Shown here in pieces: positions 44,120 to 53,536 of a stretch of DNA of 64,000 nucleotides. Origin of the DNA: Symbiodinium kawagutii (Eukaryota > Sar > Dinophyceae > Suessiales > Symbiodiniaceae); the NCBI GenBank assembly GCA_009767595.1, contig VSDK01026402.1:132153-196152 (forward strand), in the 5' to 3' direction. The notes beneath the pieces were generated by a model that was given only the letters and a program-made list of their open reading frames with translations, was not told where the DNA came from and did not search any database. Numbering within the stretch: the first letter of the stretch is position 1; every line of letters begins with the position of its first letter. The position numbers and the translations under genes are program-made.

Positions 44120-44281
44120 GTATGACTACGTCAACTATCGGTGGTGGATCTTCCATTGCCAGGTTGAAGTATACTGGAGTGCAACCAATGAGCATCATTA
44201 CCCAACGTCAGCCCTGCTTATTGGCAATGGTAGGTGTTATCTAACCATTGACCGACCATTAACCAACTACTTACTCAACAG

Positions 44282-44352
44282 CTGATCAACCATTCGCCGG
44301 TCTAGTCCTTTCCGCTGCGCTCCAGATCGGCTTGCTTCACTTCTTCGACAAG
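44282..44352 (+). CDS. Exon, hydrophobic (possible membrane helix)
   Basis: Lies between CTTACTCAACAG and GTGATT. With two lead bases it reads DQPFAGLVLSAALQIGLLHF, then FDK. The run AGLVLSAALQIGLLHF could span a membrane. The other two frames are closed. First candidate of the 44-54 kb group. Confidence 0.52.
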
Positions 44353-45051
44353 GTGATTTTTGACTGGCTCTCAGCCAAGGGAACGCAATAAAAGAGTAGT
44401 GGTCATGAAGCATCATCAACCATTCTTGGATGTTTAAGCACTATTGAACATTAGTAGTAGTAACCATCATGAACCGTTATTGTTGACCGTTATTTACCAG
44501 CATAAAGCGTTACTATCCAACATGTTTTTGCCACCAAACCAATAATTATTGTTACTCAATCATTGACTATCATCATTAAGCATCATTGCCTATGGCTATT
44601 AACCACGGCTACAGCCATTATTCCCAGTCATGATAGCCATTCTGAAACATTGGGAGCCATGGTTTCCCATGATCAATCACTACTTAACCATCAGCGAATC
44701 TGACTGACCATTGGGACCAGCTAAGTGGCTAGGGATGATCACTATTGAGACTGCAGATTGGATTGTTTGACTTCAACTGATTGAATAATGATTGCTGGGA
44801 CAAGTGGTTCACCAGAGAAACTGATTTGGGTCACCAGTGGTGGTATGATGTTTGGTTGACACGAGTCCAATGATGTACTGTGAAGATGGTGGAGCTGATG
44901 TCAACTCCAAACACAAATCAGAAGGGCCAGGGTTCAAACTGGAATTGGACAGAATGAATCAGTGAGTCGTGTTCATGTCAGTTAGTGACGGCGAATGATG
45001 GATGAGGCAAATACTCACCAGCATCAAAGCATCATAAACCATCATCATTAC

Positions 45052-45118
45052 ACTCTGGTAAACTGACCTGGCTGGGTTAAAATCACCATGTTTGGAGGTA
45101 AACTTGCAGGGGGGAATT
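45052..45118. mobile_element. Family E remnant
   Basis: CACTCTGGTAAACTGACCTG at the left and GGAGGTAAACTTGCAG at the right, shorter than the copy at 24605. Confidence 0.45.
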
Positions 45119-45250
45119 TAAAGATTTTACTAGCATAATCAATCAGTCATCAACTATTTGCATTAACAACCATTACCCAACCCGTAACCAGCCACAAGCC
45201 AACTACTATCAGCTGTACGGCAGCCACTCACACCCCGCTTTCATGACCAG

Positions 45251-45343
45251 TTGACGACGAAGCAGCTTCGGGAGAGTCCTTTGTCAACCGTGAAGATTGC
45301 GGATTTGAAGAACTTTGGCGTGAAATCAACCAGCTGCTACCAG
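45251..45343 (+). CDS. Exon, frame ambiguous
   Basis: Lies between TTTCATGACCAG and GTGGTT. With two lead bases it reads DDEAASGESFVNREDCGFEE, then LWREINQLLP. In phase 0 it reads LTTKQLRESPLSTVKIADLK. FEELWREINQLL resembles WNELWRGISTLL in the exon at 51253, which favours the first frame. Function unknown. Confidence 0.48.
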
Positions 45344-46061
45344 GTGGTTAATGGTGGTTAATGGTGGTTAGTTGTGGTCAATGTCAATAGATAATAACTA
45401 ATAGCTGCTCCTAGAATTTGGTTTGGAGAAAGGCTATCCGGCTTTTACATCGGCCACTATTTACCATACTTGATATAAATCTATAGTGATTTGCCATGTT
45501 TCTATCTAAAAGCACAATTGATTGGTTGGTTGTTGTCCATGTTGATGTTGGTTCCGTTGTCATCGACAACCAACAATATACCCAGTGTTGGCAAGTTGGT
45601 CATGGCTGAGAGGTTGCTGCAGTTGCTGGTACTCCGGTAGGGCAACTACGATGTCGTGGCACCTATATTTTAAGTATCCTGGAGTAGGTAGTAAAGTCCA
45701 TGGGTCATCCCTAATAGGTAAATGGTTTGGATCTTGAACACGGGGGATTCTACTCCGGGATGTAGGTGTTTGGCGTGTAAACCACGCAATCTAGCTGGGA
45801 GTACCACTCTTAATTCAATATTACCATGACTTTCAGAGGCTCGGCTGGTGTTGTGTGAAGTGAACAGCGACTGGAAAGCCCGAACTGGTGTGTGTGTTGT
45901 TAAGCATGTTTTGTTTTCACTCAACTAATAGATGGTTGACGGTTGGTTGATTAACTAATTAGCTAATATTTTACATCCCAATATTAATTAACCCGCAATA
46001 TTTGGAATGGTTGGTTGATTAACTATAGATTTTTTCCAGAGGGGTTCTAAGCACCAACCAG
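45344..46061. other. Probable intron ending in a family A element
   Basis: A weak candidate follows AATATACCCAG at 45583 (VGKLVMAERLLQLL before GTACTC). A family A-type element with degraded left end occupies about 45931-46061 and ends in GCACCAACCAG. Confidence 0.5.
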
Positions 46062-46169
46062 AAAACATTTTGCATAGTAATGTTGTTGTGTTGTTCGTGT
46101 CAGCTGGTTATTTGGTCGGCACGTTTGCTAGGGGGCTCTGTTGGAATATTCTTGAAACCCGATTGCACT
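46062..46169 (+). CDS. Candidate exon starting at an introner end, membrane-like
   Basis: Starts exactly after the family A right end CACCAACCAG. With two lead bases it reads NILHSNVVVLFVSAGYLVGT, then FARGLCWNILETRLH before a GTGTCG donor candidate. The hydrophobic run VVVLFVSAGYLVG could be a membrane helix. A second open frame (LLGGSVGIFLKPDCTVSD) overlaps. Confidence 0.42.
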
Positions 46170-46339
46170 GTGTCGGACCCTGTTCGCGGCTTCCATGAGT
46201 GTATGATACTGCTGGAATGCTTACATCAATTCCATGGATGTTTTGAATTTACCACCATGATTTAATCGACGCCATCGTGCCCCTCATACTTGTCAGAAAG
46301 GTGGGAAAAGGAAGGTGTCGTGAGTTTCCCAGTTTGCAG

Positions 46340-46382
46340 CCTCAAAGGAAGGCAATCAGCGGAGGTTTCAACGACTACAGTG
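46340..46382 (+). CDS. Weak candidate exon before an assembly gap
   Basis: After CCAGTTTGCAG (two lead bases) it reads SKEGNQRRFQRLQ before GTGAAG. Another frame stays open over 46277-46480 (KAISGGFNDYSGEADGSVLV). Frame undecided. Confidence 0.3.
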
Positions 46383-46490
46383 GTGAAGCCGATGGTTCGG
46401 TGCTGGTGAAGGTTGATCGGACGATGGCTGAACCAACAAGCGCCCCAGGCACATCATGTCCTCGGTGGGTGAAAAGATGACCGAGGAGAA

Positions 46491-46500
46491 NNNNNNNNNN
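46491..46500. other. Assembly gap (10 N)
   Basis: Ten undetermined bases. Downstream, GCAACGCGACGCGACGCG is a short GC-rich direct repeat. Confidence 0.99.
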
Positions 46501-46564
46501 GGTTCAGCACGCAACGCGACGCGACGCGTTGATGGTTGCAACCCAGGTCAGGTGAGATGTGGTC

Positions 46565-46660
46565 AATCATACTATGATGGTGAACCGTGGTTAATGGTGG
46601 TTCATGGTGGTTAATGGTGGTTAATGGTGGTTGATGGTGGTTAATGGTGGTTAATGATGC
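46565..46660. repeat. TGGTGGTTAA tandem repeat
   Basis: About seven imperfect copies of TGGTGGTTAA. No coding content. Confidence 0.8.
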
Positions 46661-46799
46661 TCAATGTTGCATGGCTCATAGACTTTATGCTAATCATGAT
46701 GATGACATGATCTATCAAAGTGGATAGCCGTGATGCGAATCACGACTCTGAACTTGACTAATATGAAATAACACAAGATGTGAGGCGAAATGACGTACA

Positions 46800-46930
46800 G
46801 CCATGGCCGTGGGATGCTGTGGGTGACTACCCTCATAACCTGGCGAAGATCCCCAAATGATCAAACTAGTCCAACTGTTGGGATTTTCACCTACTTCTGT
46901 TTGGGTGGATTGGTATTGACCCACAGCCTT
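46800..46930. mobile_element. Family C-related element
   Basis: GCCATGGCCGTGGGATGCTG at the left and GGTATTGACCCACAGCC at the right, with the inner CCAACTGTTGGGATTTTCA also seen near 8360. A subfamily of C. Confidence 0.55.
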
Positions 46931-47437
46931 ATAATCATGACTATAGCTGGTATATCCATGCACAGAATATCCCCTATTCTTGTGTTGCTTGTCATTCCAG
47001 GATTCCCTCATCATCAATCATTCACCAGCTAGAAATCACCGATTCATCAGTCATTCACCAGGTATTCTATATCCCAAATATAACTATAGCTGGCAGCTGG
47101 TATATCATTCCCAAATATAACTATACTATATCATGCTAGTGAACCATTGGTTGGTTGGTTGGTTGGTTCATATTGGTTCATGGCATTGCCGCAACGGAAA
47201 TCTGCCCATCTGTCATCAGCTGATCAAACATCCCAGAAAAACCACCCAGCCAGCAGCTGCGAAGGCAACTCCATTAAGCATCAACAATAGCTGATGATAG
47301 GGATAATAAGCAACAGTCATGGCTAAAGCTAAACCCAATCATCATCCGGTTTCATAGGTTTATGGTTTTATAGGGGATTATGATGGTTCATAGATGTTGA
47401 TAGGGGATGAGAACTAACAATAATGGTTAAACAACGA

Positions 47438-47544
47438 CTGGTTGATGGCTTCGAACATTTTTGATTTTACCACGTGTACTTCCTAACAAATGGTTGGTTG
47501 ACATTTTTTTTTTCATACGGGTGGTTCAACCACCAGCCAACCAG
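47438..47544. mobile_element. Family A introner-like element abutting an exon
   Basis: CTGGTTGATGGCTTCGAACA at the left and GTTCAACCACCAGCCAACCAG at the right. The final CCAG is followed directly by the open frame at 47545, so the element appears to supply the 3' splice site. No perfect target duplication remains. Confidence 0.75.
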
Positions 47545-47652
47545 TCGTCACTTCCGATGGAATTACTCTCGAATTTGGTAGCATCAAAACCATTCGCCAA
47601 TTTGGGCATCACCAGCTCGGCGTGCAATTTGCTGGTCCAAGCAGCCTACATT
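47545..47652 (+). CDS. Exon starting at introner end, beta-strand rich
   Basis: Lies between the family A terminus (AGCCAACCAG) and a GTAAGG donor. With two lead bases it reads VTSDGITLEFGSIKTIRQFG, then HHQLGVQFAGPSSLH. Alternating hydrophobic pattern suggests beta structure. Its last base joins in phase with the lead bases of 48049. Unrecognised family. Confidence 0.55.
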
Positions 47653-48048
47653 GTAAGGAACAATGAGAATACCCAACCCAGAAGTTCCTGCTGGTAGTGT
47701 GTTTGATATTGATGGCTCTGGATGGGTTGTCCTCAACACGGAAATGGTCGTTATGTGGAAATGGTTGTTCGAATATTATTGAAATTCCAGCCAAGTGAAA
47801 GAAAAAACAATTCTTTCCAGTGAGACAATTTCAATGGGCGATCTTTACAGTGGTAATCACCAACAACAATGGTTATATAATCATGGTAAATAATAGGGAA
47901 TTGTCTATGGTTATCTATATATGGTTTATGGGTTATAACAACCATTTAATTTTCCATGGTTAAACTATTAATCAAGGTAAATAATAGGTTATAATATGGT
48001 TTAAACTACTGCCGGAGTTTTGTGGAAACAACTCATGATGCTGCGCAG

Positions 48049-48116
48049 TCATGGCTGTTGTCACCGCAGCGCAGCTTCTCAGCTCGGAGCTGCTACGCGG
48101 AGCCTTGCTTCACGAT
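48049..48116 (+). CDS. Candidate exon, helical
   Basis: After ATGCTGCGCAG (two lead bases) it reads MAVVTAAQLLSSELLRGALL, then HD before GTGTAG; read through, it stops at TAG one codon later. Phase fits 47545 before it and 48385 after it. Confidence 0.5.
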
Positions 48117-48384
48117 GTGTAGTCCCAGTGCTTGGCGATGCCAAATCTTCTCCCCTGGTATTTGTTCTATATCAATTTATATTTTGTTATGTTTATCTAT
48201 ATGGGATGTTATAGTTAATTATCAGAATCATAGTTACTATAGTGATTAAAGTTATGAATGGTTGTTGGTTCTGACGTTGTGGTAGTTAGAAGCTACTTGC
48301 CTGCATAATCTCGTATACGTGTTGCATTTTCCCCAAGATGGCGTAGCTCAATCTCGGCGAAACTGCCAAGGGTTGACCATGCAG

Positions 48385-48441
48385 CACGGGCCAGTCCAAA
48401 ACGCGGTGGACTACCCACCCTTTTGTCGTCCTCACAAACGG
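48385..48441 (+). CDS. Candidate exon
   Basis: After GACCATGCAG the phase-0 frame reads HGPVQNAVDYPPFCRPHKR. Donor unclear (GATGGT or GTGGTT). Phase agrees with the preceding candidate. Confidence 0.42.
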
Positions 48442-49398
48442 ATGGTGGTTTGATCAAAGGTTACCACGGCTTAGTGGCTTAGTGATGGTGGCTTTGTGCT
48501 GGTGATGGGGGTTTTCAATGTTACCACGGCTTAGTGATGGTGGCCGGTACCAACACATCAACAACAGCCTTGGTCCACGCCTCGCTATGCGCGACCGGCA
48601 GCTGGTCTAATGCAGAGGCGGAGACGTGCCAAGTCCTGTTCACACGTGCTAAGTTACGTTGCAAAAAAGCGCCATTTGCACATGAAGATATGATCCACAG
48701 CGCACACATCCCTGATGATATTACTACCACAGATTCGGGCCCCTCACAGGTTCAGCAAGCCCAAGCTCCATGCTTGGGTAGTTGCAGTCGCCTTGGTGCT
48801 GTCTGATGCTCAGTCGAAAAGGAGCGTTGAAGCGTAGTTGACTGACGTTGGCTGCTTGAAACGGCATTCAGCATATCATCAAAGGCTATAACGGTTGGTT
48901 ACATGAAGCAACATGACATACTGGTTGGTGGTTTCAAGCATTTTGTGTTTTCCTGATAGTTATCAACAAATGGTTGGTTGACAGATTTTTTTCATAGGGG
49001 TTGAAACCACCAACCAGCATACCATTGAAGATACATTAATTCTGATTTCTTATCGTAAAATGGTGCGCTAGTGGTTGGATACAACCAACGATTCGTGATC
49101 CATTCTGAGGCCATCTATGGGGTATGTTCATGAGCGTACAGTGCGAAGCAGGGCAAACGAGGGATGATAATAGCGTAGTTGTTTGGTGCCACAAGGTTCG
49201 GCCAGAATCTTCTTAGATTCGAACTGGTGTCGATATATCAAAATGAGTTTGCATGAGGATGTTGAACCAAATAAGGCAAGTACATGATAGATCTTGATAG
49301 ATCAAAATTCTATCACTGTTTGAACCGGCTGGTGTAGTTTCACCTTGTGCCCTGATTCTTGACATCGCCAAACGCGAGCTCGGTACCCACCAGCCCAG
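48442..49398. other. Intron-like; weak exon candidate and family A element
   Basis: A GC-rich patch at 48534-48806 is open (TALVHASLCATGSWSNAEAE) but lacks clear boundaries. The family A element at 48921-49017 follows. Confidence 0.45.
48921..49017. mobile_element. Family A introner-like element, TSD CATA
   Basis: Ends CTGGTTGGTGGTTTCAA and TTGAAACCACCAACCAG are perfect 17-bp inverted repeats. CATA is duplicated at 48917-48920 and 49018-49021. 97 bp; probably the most recent family A insertion in the window. Confidence 0.92.
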
Positions 49399-49520
49399 CT
49401 GGTTCTAAACTGATTCTGCTCGAAACTCTGGCCTGCGCCCGCATGACCCTTGTGCACAGCGATGGATATATGATCATATGTGGCTTTGTCCAACATGGCG
49501 TAGCTATGTGTACCCCTAAG
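49399..49520 (+). CDS. Exon, hydrophobic core pattern
   Basis: Lies between CCACCAGCCCAG and GTTGTT. With two lead bases it reads GSKLILLETLACARMTLVHS, then DGYMIICGFVQHGVAMCT. DGYMIICGF is reminiscent of the first strand and glycine turn of nucleotide-binding (RCK-N-like) folds, but one motif is not enough for assignment. Confidence 0.52.
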
Positions 49521-49547
49521 GTTGTTGTGGGTGTTGCCACTGTTGCC

Positions 49548-49549
49548 AA

Positions 49550-49600
<51 letters not shown>

Positions 49601-49602
49601 GG
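49548..49602. repeat. TTG trinucleotide repeat
   Basis: Pure (TTG)n. Reads as poly-Val, poly-Asn or poly-Thr depending on frame, all spurious. Confidence 0.92.
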
Positions 49603-49837
49603 TTGCTGCTGGACCAGCTGTGAGGCGATAGAACGTTGGAGATACACGACGTTTGCAATGCTTCAGGCGTGATCCATGATGGTTTGAGGTGATTTCACAA
49701 AATTCATAAGTTGTTGGATAAACCATGCCTTGATGTTTTAATATGTTTTCACGAAATTGGTTGAAGCGCTTGAGAGATCAACCGCAGAAGTCAAGCCAAC
49801 GACTTGTAGAACGTATTTGCAAGCAACTTTTCCGCAG

Positions 49838-49989
49838 GTGAAACCTCTAACTTAGACATTTCACACGAGAGGCTGACATCAAAATTGGCCGAGCCCGACC
49901 TTCCACCGGCCAGCTGGATCGATCGCAAGTCAAGGACACAAGAAGTTGTCACCCACACCGAACAACACGCCATGGGGCGCAGAAACTGA
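49838..49989 (+). CDS. Candidate exon, possibly last exon
   Basis: After CTTTTCCGCAG (two lead bases) it reads ETSNLDISHERLTSKLAEPD, then LPPASWIDRKSRTQEVVT, then HTEQHAMGRRN and TGA. Other frames close quickly. Polar, exposed sequence. It could mark a C-terminus, with a new gene starting before 50245. Confidence 0.5.
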
Positions 49990-50244
49990 AGTGTTAAGCA
50001 TGAGGAAACAAAGGAGGCATACCATCGCTATCATCAGCATTATCATTTATTGCATGCTGTTGTCATATCAGTAGACCCTGGCAACGCTTGTGAATCAGAT
50101 GGCAAGCACATAAACAACAACGAGTATGACATGGAATTGAGTCTTGCGGTTGATCGGTTTGACCGACCAAAAACGTAGACAAAATCTGTCAAAATACCAA
50201 CAGCATGTTGCTCACACGTGTTGTGCAAATTCATTCCGATGCAG

Positions 50245-50692
50245 CAGTTGTTTCTGCGCCATGTTGAACACGCCACCGGATTTCAAGTTTGATGAGGTCT
50301 CAAGGGATTGCAAGGAGCTGTCTGAAAGATCTGAAAGCTTCGGTGCCTTAGATTGCGACCAGCAGGAGGAGCTACTGAACTACCAAGGAAGGGACTCTTC
50401 TCCCTTGGAAGACTCTTCTCAGCTGGCCATCGTTGAGGTGGCCAAGTTGGCCGTTGAGGTTAAGAAACTCGATGCCACTGCCACAGTGGAGGTGGAACGT
50501 TTGCGACAACATGGTGCCACTGCTCGCGTGAAAATCTCGGAAGAGAACAAGACACAGCGCAGTGCCTGTGTTGCTGCCATGGTGAAGCGGGTGGTTGAGG
50601 AGCACAACCAAACTGAGCGCGAAAAGATCGCGGCGCAAGCGCAAGCTCAACAAGCCAGCATCGCCGCGGAAGTCAAGAAGGCCGAATTGGAG
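50245..50692 (+). CDS. Long coiled-coil exon
   Basis: After CATTCCGATGCAG (one lead base) an open frame of about 149 codons includes PPDFKFDEVSRDCKELSER, LAIVEVAKLAVEVKKLDATA, VERLRQHGATARVKISEEN, VKRVVEEHNQTEREKIAAQ and VKKAELE. Heptads are clear through most of it. It is the longest continuous coding stretch in the window. At the 3' end the frame must shift to reach the next coding block at 50719, through a GC or GT donor near 50665-50693. Confidence 0.75.
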
Positions 50693-50718
50693 GCACAGAG
50701 GCCCAGACAATTTTCCAG

Positions 50719-50922
50719 CTTTTGGTTGTTGCTGCTGTTGTACTTGGACCGATCACGGCTGAAGATGCGGAGAGTGGCTCTGGCGGGAGTATTTTTCATG
50801 CTGCTTCGGCGCGCCTTGAGCTTGCCACTTTCAGGGAGCGCAAGCTCAGGTGGGGGGTCCCAACAATGGAGATGAACATCATTTTGGATGTTTCACGGTT
50901 GCATACAATTGAGTCATCCCTG
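50719..50922 (+). CDS. Exon, 68 codons, GT donor
   Basis: After AATTTTCCAG the phase-0 frame reads LLVVAAVVLGPITAEDAESG, then GGSIFHAASARLELATFRER, then LRWGVPTMEMNIILDVSRLH before GTAGGT. A short hydrophobic start, then a polar domain. Only 26 to 47 nt separate it from the coiled-coil frame upstream, so either a very short intron or a frameshift lies between. Confidence 0.6.
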
Positions 50923-51252
50923 GTAGGTTGGTCAGACATCCAGTGGGTTTCACTTGATCACCCAAGGAGTTTTTGAAATCAATGTTAGCATCATCATGCT
51001 CGATGAGTGAACAGTATCACAACGTTTGATACGAACCTGCCTTAAGTGCGGCTAGATTTTTGTGAGTTTTCATCAGTTTTCGAAGCGCAGAATCGCTCCG
51101 CCCAATTTGTCAACTTAGGTCATAACCTGGGTAACTAACACTTGTGGCAGAAATAACTATACTGTAGAGGATGCTAGATATAATCACTGTATATAATATG
51201 CTTAGGTGGGTTATAAACCAACGAATCCAACCAACGGGTCACCGCTGTGCAG

Positions 51253-51431
51253 GACCCTTTGCTGGAACACGCTGGAACGAGCTTTGGCGCGGTATCAGTA
51301 CACTGCTGCAGCGCCGAAACTTGATTGGCGATGTGCTGAGTCAGGGTCAACCGAGGCACACCACGGAACGGATGGGTTCTGAAACAGTCGAAGCAGTGGA
51401 CTCAACTGGAACTGTTTTGCTGGTCTTTAAA
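51253..51431 (+). CDS. Exon, 59 codons, consensus donor
   Basis: Lies between CACCGCTGTGCAG and GTATGT. With two lead bases it reads PFAGTRWNELWRGISTLLQR, then RNLIGDVLSQGQPRHTTE, then ETVEAVDSTGTVLLVFK. GC-rich. First exon of a run with good splice sites; function unknown. Confidence 0.62.
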
Positions 51432-51579
51432 GTATGTCAAATACAAGTATGTTAAAGTGATATAAGCAAATTGCAACTGGCAGGGGCGATCCTGAATGAA
51501 TTTGGTTCATAATGTGACCGTTTGTTTTTGTTTGGCTTCCCATTGCCATTTCCTTTGTCATGATCACAGTCGTTGACAG

Positions 51580-51713
51580 GCATACGCAACGTGGTCATGG
51601 TTGGCTAGTCTGGTCGGTGGGAGTACTGCAATCCAAGAATCCTTCATGGGAATGCAAAAGGATAGTTCATCAAGGTTGTGTCATGGTGTCACGCGAGAGT
51701 AGTGGCCTGCTAG
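51580..51713 (+). CDS. Exon, consensus GTAAGT donor
   Basis: After GTCGTTGACAG (one lead base) it reads HTQRGHGWLVWSVGVLQSKN, then WECKRIVHQGCVMVSRESSG. A phase-0 frame (AYATWSWLASLVGGSTAIQE) is open except for a TAG near the end. The GTAAGT donor supports the first. Joins in phase with 51884. Confidence 0.55.
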
Positions 51714-51883
51714 GTAAGTTGGTACAACAGCATGGGACATCATGGGCATACCATGGATATGCCGTTGGGTTAGTGAGGGATTCTTCAGCTGTCCCCCAGT
51801 TATAATTTGTAGAGTTGATTGTGACCATACATGACCTGTTTCCTGATATAGTAAACTAAGTGGACAGTATGCTCTCATTCCAG

Positions 51884-51957
51884 GAACATCAGCTGCAATG
51901 TACATTGGAGTTGCTGTGCTGCAGTTCCAAGGGGTTCCAACCATTTACCCTCCCAAG
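51884..51957 (+). CDS. Exon
   Basis: Lies between GCTCTCATTCCAG and GTAATC. With two lead bases it reads TSAAMYIGVAVLQFQGVPTI, then YPPK. The 170-nt intron before it joins G with GA to give Gly in frame. Phase 0 at its end fits 52025. Confidence 0.58.
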
Positions 51958-52024
51958 GTAATCGCTACAACGAATGCATTTGGGGATCTACCATTCATTA
52001 AACTTCTGATGTTTTGAGTGCCAG

Positions 52025-52085
52025 ACTGGAAAAGCCATGACATTCTTCGCGTGGAAGTGTCCAGAAATTCTGTACCCTCCAAACG
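52025..52085 (+). CDS. Exon
   Basis: After TGAGTGCCAG the phase-0 frame reads TGKAMTFFAWKCPEILYPPN before GTTGGT. The intron before it is 67 nt. It leaves one base, which fits the two lead bases of 52117 after a possible 31-nt intron containing TACTAAC. Confidence 0.55.
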
Positions 52086-52116
52086 GTTGGTTTCCCTGCT
52101 ACTGGTACTAACTAAG

Positions 52117-52205
52117 TATGCTCATTTGGGGCTGAGGGAGTACGCGTGATTTTTGGGGATCCGCTGGCAGATGCAACTGGGGGTCGAGTGACCAACCAAG
52201 AACTA
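52117..52205 (+). CDS. Exon
   Basis: After GGTACTAACTAAG (two lead bases) it reads CSFGAEGVRVIFGDPLADAT, then GGRVTNQEL. Stays open to 52283; donor not fixed. Beta-rich pattern. Confidence 0.5.
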
Positions 52206-52349
52206 ACTAGGGGTTGTCTCAGACAATGTGGCCGGTCCAAGGCATACAGATCATACAGACACTTCGATGGACATGTTTTTTAATGAATAAAGATTGTCAT
52301 TCTGTTGTTCTTTGGATATGTAAAAAAGACATATCTTTGCCAAGGCAAG

Positions 52350-52400
52350 GCTTCCAGAGCAACCTGCTGATCGAATTTTTGGCGATGATCCGCAAGAATG
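52350..52400 (+). CDS. Short exon, GT donor
   Basis: After TTGCCAAGGCAAG (two lead bases) it reads FQSNLLIEFLAMIRKN before GTAGAA. Amphipathic helix. Another frame reads ARLPEQPADRIFGDDPQEW. Confidence 0.42.
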
Positions 52401-52497
52401 GTAGAAAATCCTCAAGAATTTGATCAACCCAGAATGATTGATATACTCGATTTGAGAACTCGCATGGTCTCACAGTTTTGAACCCTCCCCGTTGCAG

Positions 52498-52533
52498 CAT
52501 CCACATCCACCAGAGGGACTGTGACACTGCGAG
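52498..52533 (+). CDS. Possible 36-nt exon
   Basis: Lies between CCCGTTGCAG and GTAGCT. With two lead bases it reads STSTRGTVTLR and keeps the phase between 52350 and 52831. Confidence 0.38.
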
Positions 52534-52830
52534 GTAGCTCAGTCTATCACCATCTGAGATCTTTGACATGGAGTTCCCAACTTTAACATGGTTGGCAATG
52601 ATGTTTAATGCTGGCTGTATAAGAATGGTTCCGGGATGTTTACTGTGACTTGTTGATGGTTAATAATTTGTCGGGCTTTGCCATAATTAACTAATAGTGG
52701 TGAATAATGGTCTCAATGACTTGATTCAAGATGGTTACAGTAATTAGGAATGATTTTAATGATGCTGAATGATGATGGTTCATTAAGAATGATTTGAATG
52801 GTAAGTGATGAGTATTCAGTTGCCGGGCAG

Positions 52831-53007
52831 CGTGCAACATCGTTGGGACCTCCCAGTGGGCCCAGCGTGGGGTTGAATGTATCACCACTGTGAAGCGATC
52901 AGGAGCGGTTAGGATCGACTGGTTGCCAAACGGTGAGGGTCAAGCCATACAAGTTCACCAGGCGAACATTCCAAGGAGTGGTCTAGTCGTTGATGTGAAG
53001 AGAAGGG
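52831..53007 (+). CDS. Strong exon, 58 codons, consensus donor
   Basis: Lies between TTGCCGGGCAG and GTAAGT. With two lead bases it reads CNIVGTSQWAQRGVECITTV, then KRSGAVRIDWLPNGEGQAIQ, then VHQANIPRSGLVVDVKRR. Alternating hydrophobic residues suggest a beta-rich domain. Phase agrees with its neighbours. No family recognised. Confidence 0.66.
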
Positions 53008-53133
53008 GTAAGTTGGTGCATAACTGGGTAACTACTAGGTATGGTAGATATAGCCATAGTTAAATAGCTTATTAACCCACCTGTAACTAGGGTGGGCCCA
53101 CCTTGTTTGACTTGTCATAGCTCGCTTGTGCAG

Positions 53134-53219
53134 GATGCCACTGGCTTTACCCTTTGCTCCTTTGCCGCCCTTCGATGAAGCAAGCACAGGAGGTGCAGCG
53201 TACGGTCACGATATGATTG
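53134..53219 (+). CDS. Exon interrupted by a family A introner
   Basis: After CGCTTGTGCAG (one lead base) it reads MPLALPFAPLPPFDEASTGG, then AAYGHDMI, running straight into the target site of the element at 53221. A GT donor also exists at GTACG|GTCACG. Pro-rich, then acidic. Confidence 0.52.
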
Positions 53220-53220
53220 A

Positions 53221-53318
53221 CTGGCTGGTGGTTTCACACATGTTTTATTTTCCTTAGTGGTTATTAACAAGTGGTTGGTTGACAGATATTTTTTAGAGGG
53301 GTTGAAACCACCAGCCAG
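53221..53318. mobile_element. Family A introner-like element, TSD TTGA, inside a reading frame
   Basis: Ends CTGGCTGGTGGTTTC and GAAACCACCAGCCAG are perfect 15-bp inverted repeats. TTGA lies at 53217-53220 and 53319-53322. Taking out the element and one TTGA joins MPLAL...GHDMI directly and in frame to EVDDQMSSLV. Confidence 0.92.
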
Positions 53319-53419
53319 TTGAAGTTGATGACCAGATGTCTTCACTAGTCCTGACAGACGGTTGCCAAAGATGGACAGCGGAATGTTATGGCGCTGTACC
53401 ATTCGGTGTTCATTTCTTC
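53319..53419 (+). CDS. Exon starting at introner end
   Basis: Begins directly after the CCAG of the element. With two lead bases it reads EVDDQMSSLVLTDGCQRWTA, then ECYGAVPFGVHFF and TAG. The other two frames close. The donor may lie before the TAG (GTTGCC or GTGTTC). Confidence 0.52.
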
Positions 53420-53536
53420 TAGGAAGAGTAGTTCATTTTGACACAAACTTTGCTGACCTGCTTGGTTTTCTTCTATGTTGGGACACAACCAGAGCGCGCT
53501 TGAGACATGAAGAATGCCTGATTGGGTAATGTTCAG

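Noticed and set aside
49302..49726. Poly-Asn and poly-Thr minus-strand frames
   Set aside because: Caused by the (TTG)n tract; the plus-strand exon at 49399-49520 explains the rest.
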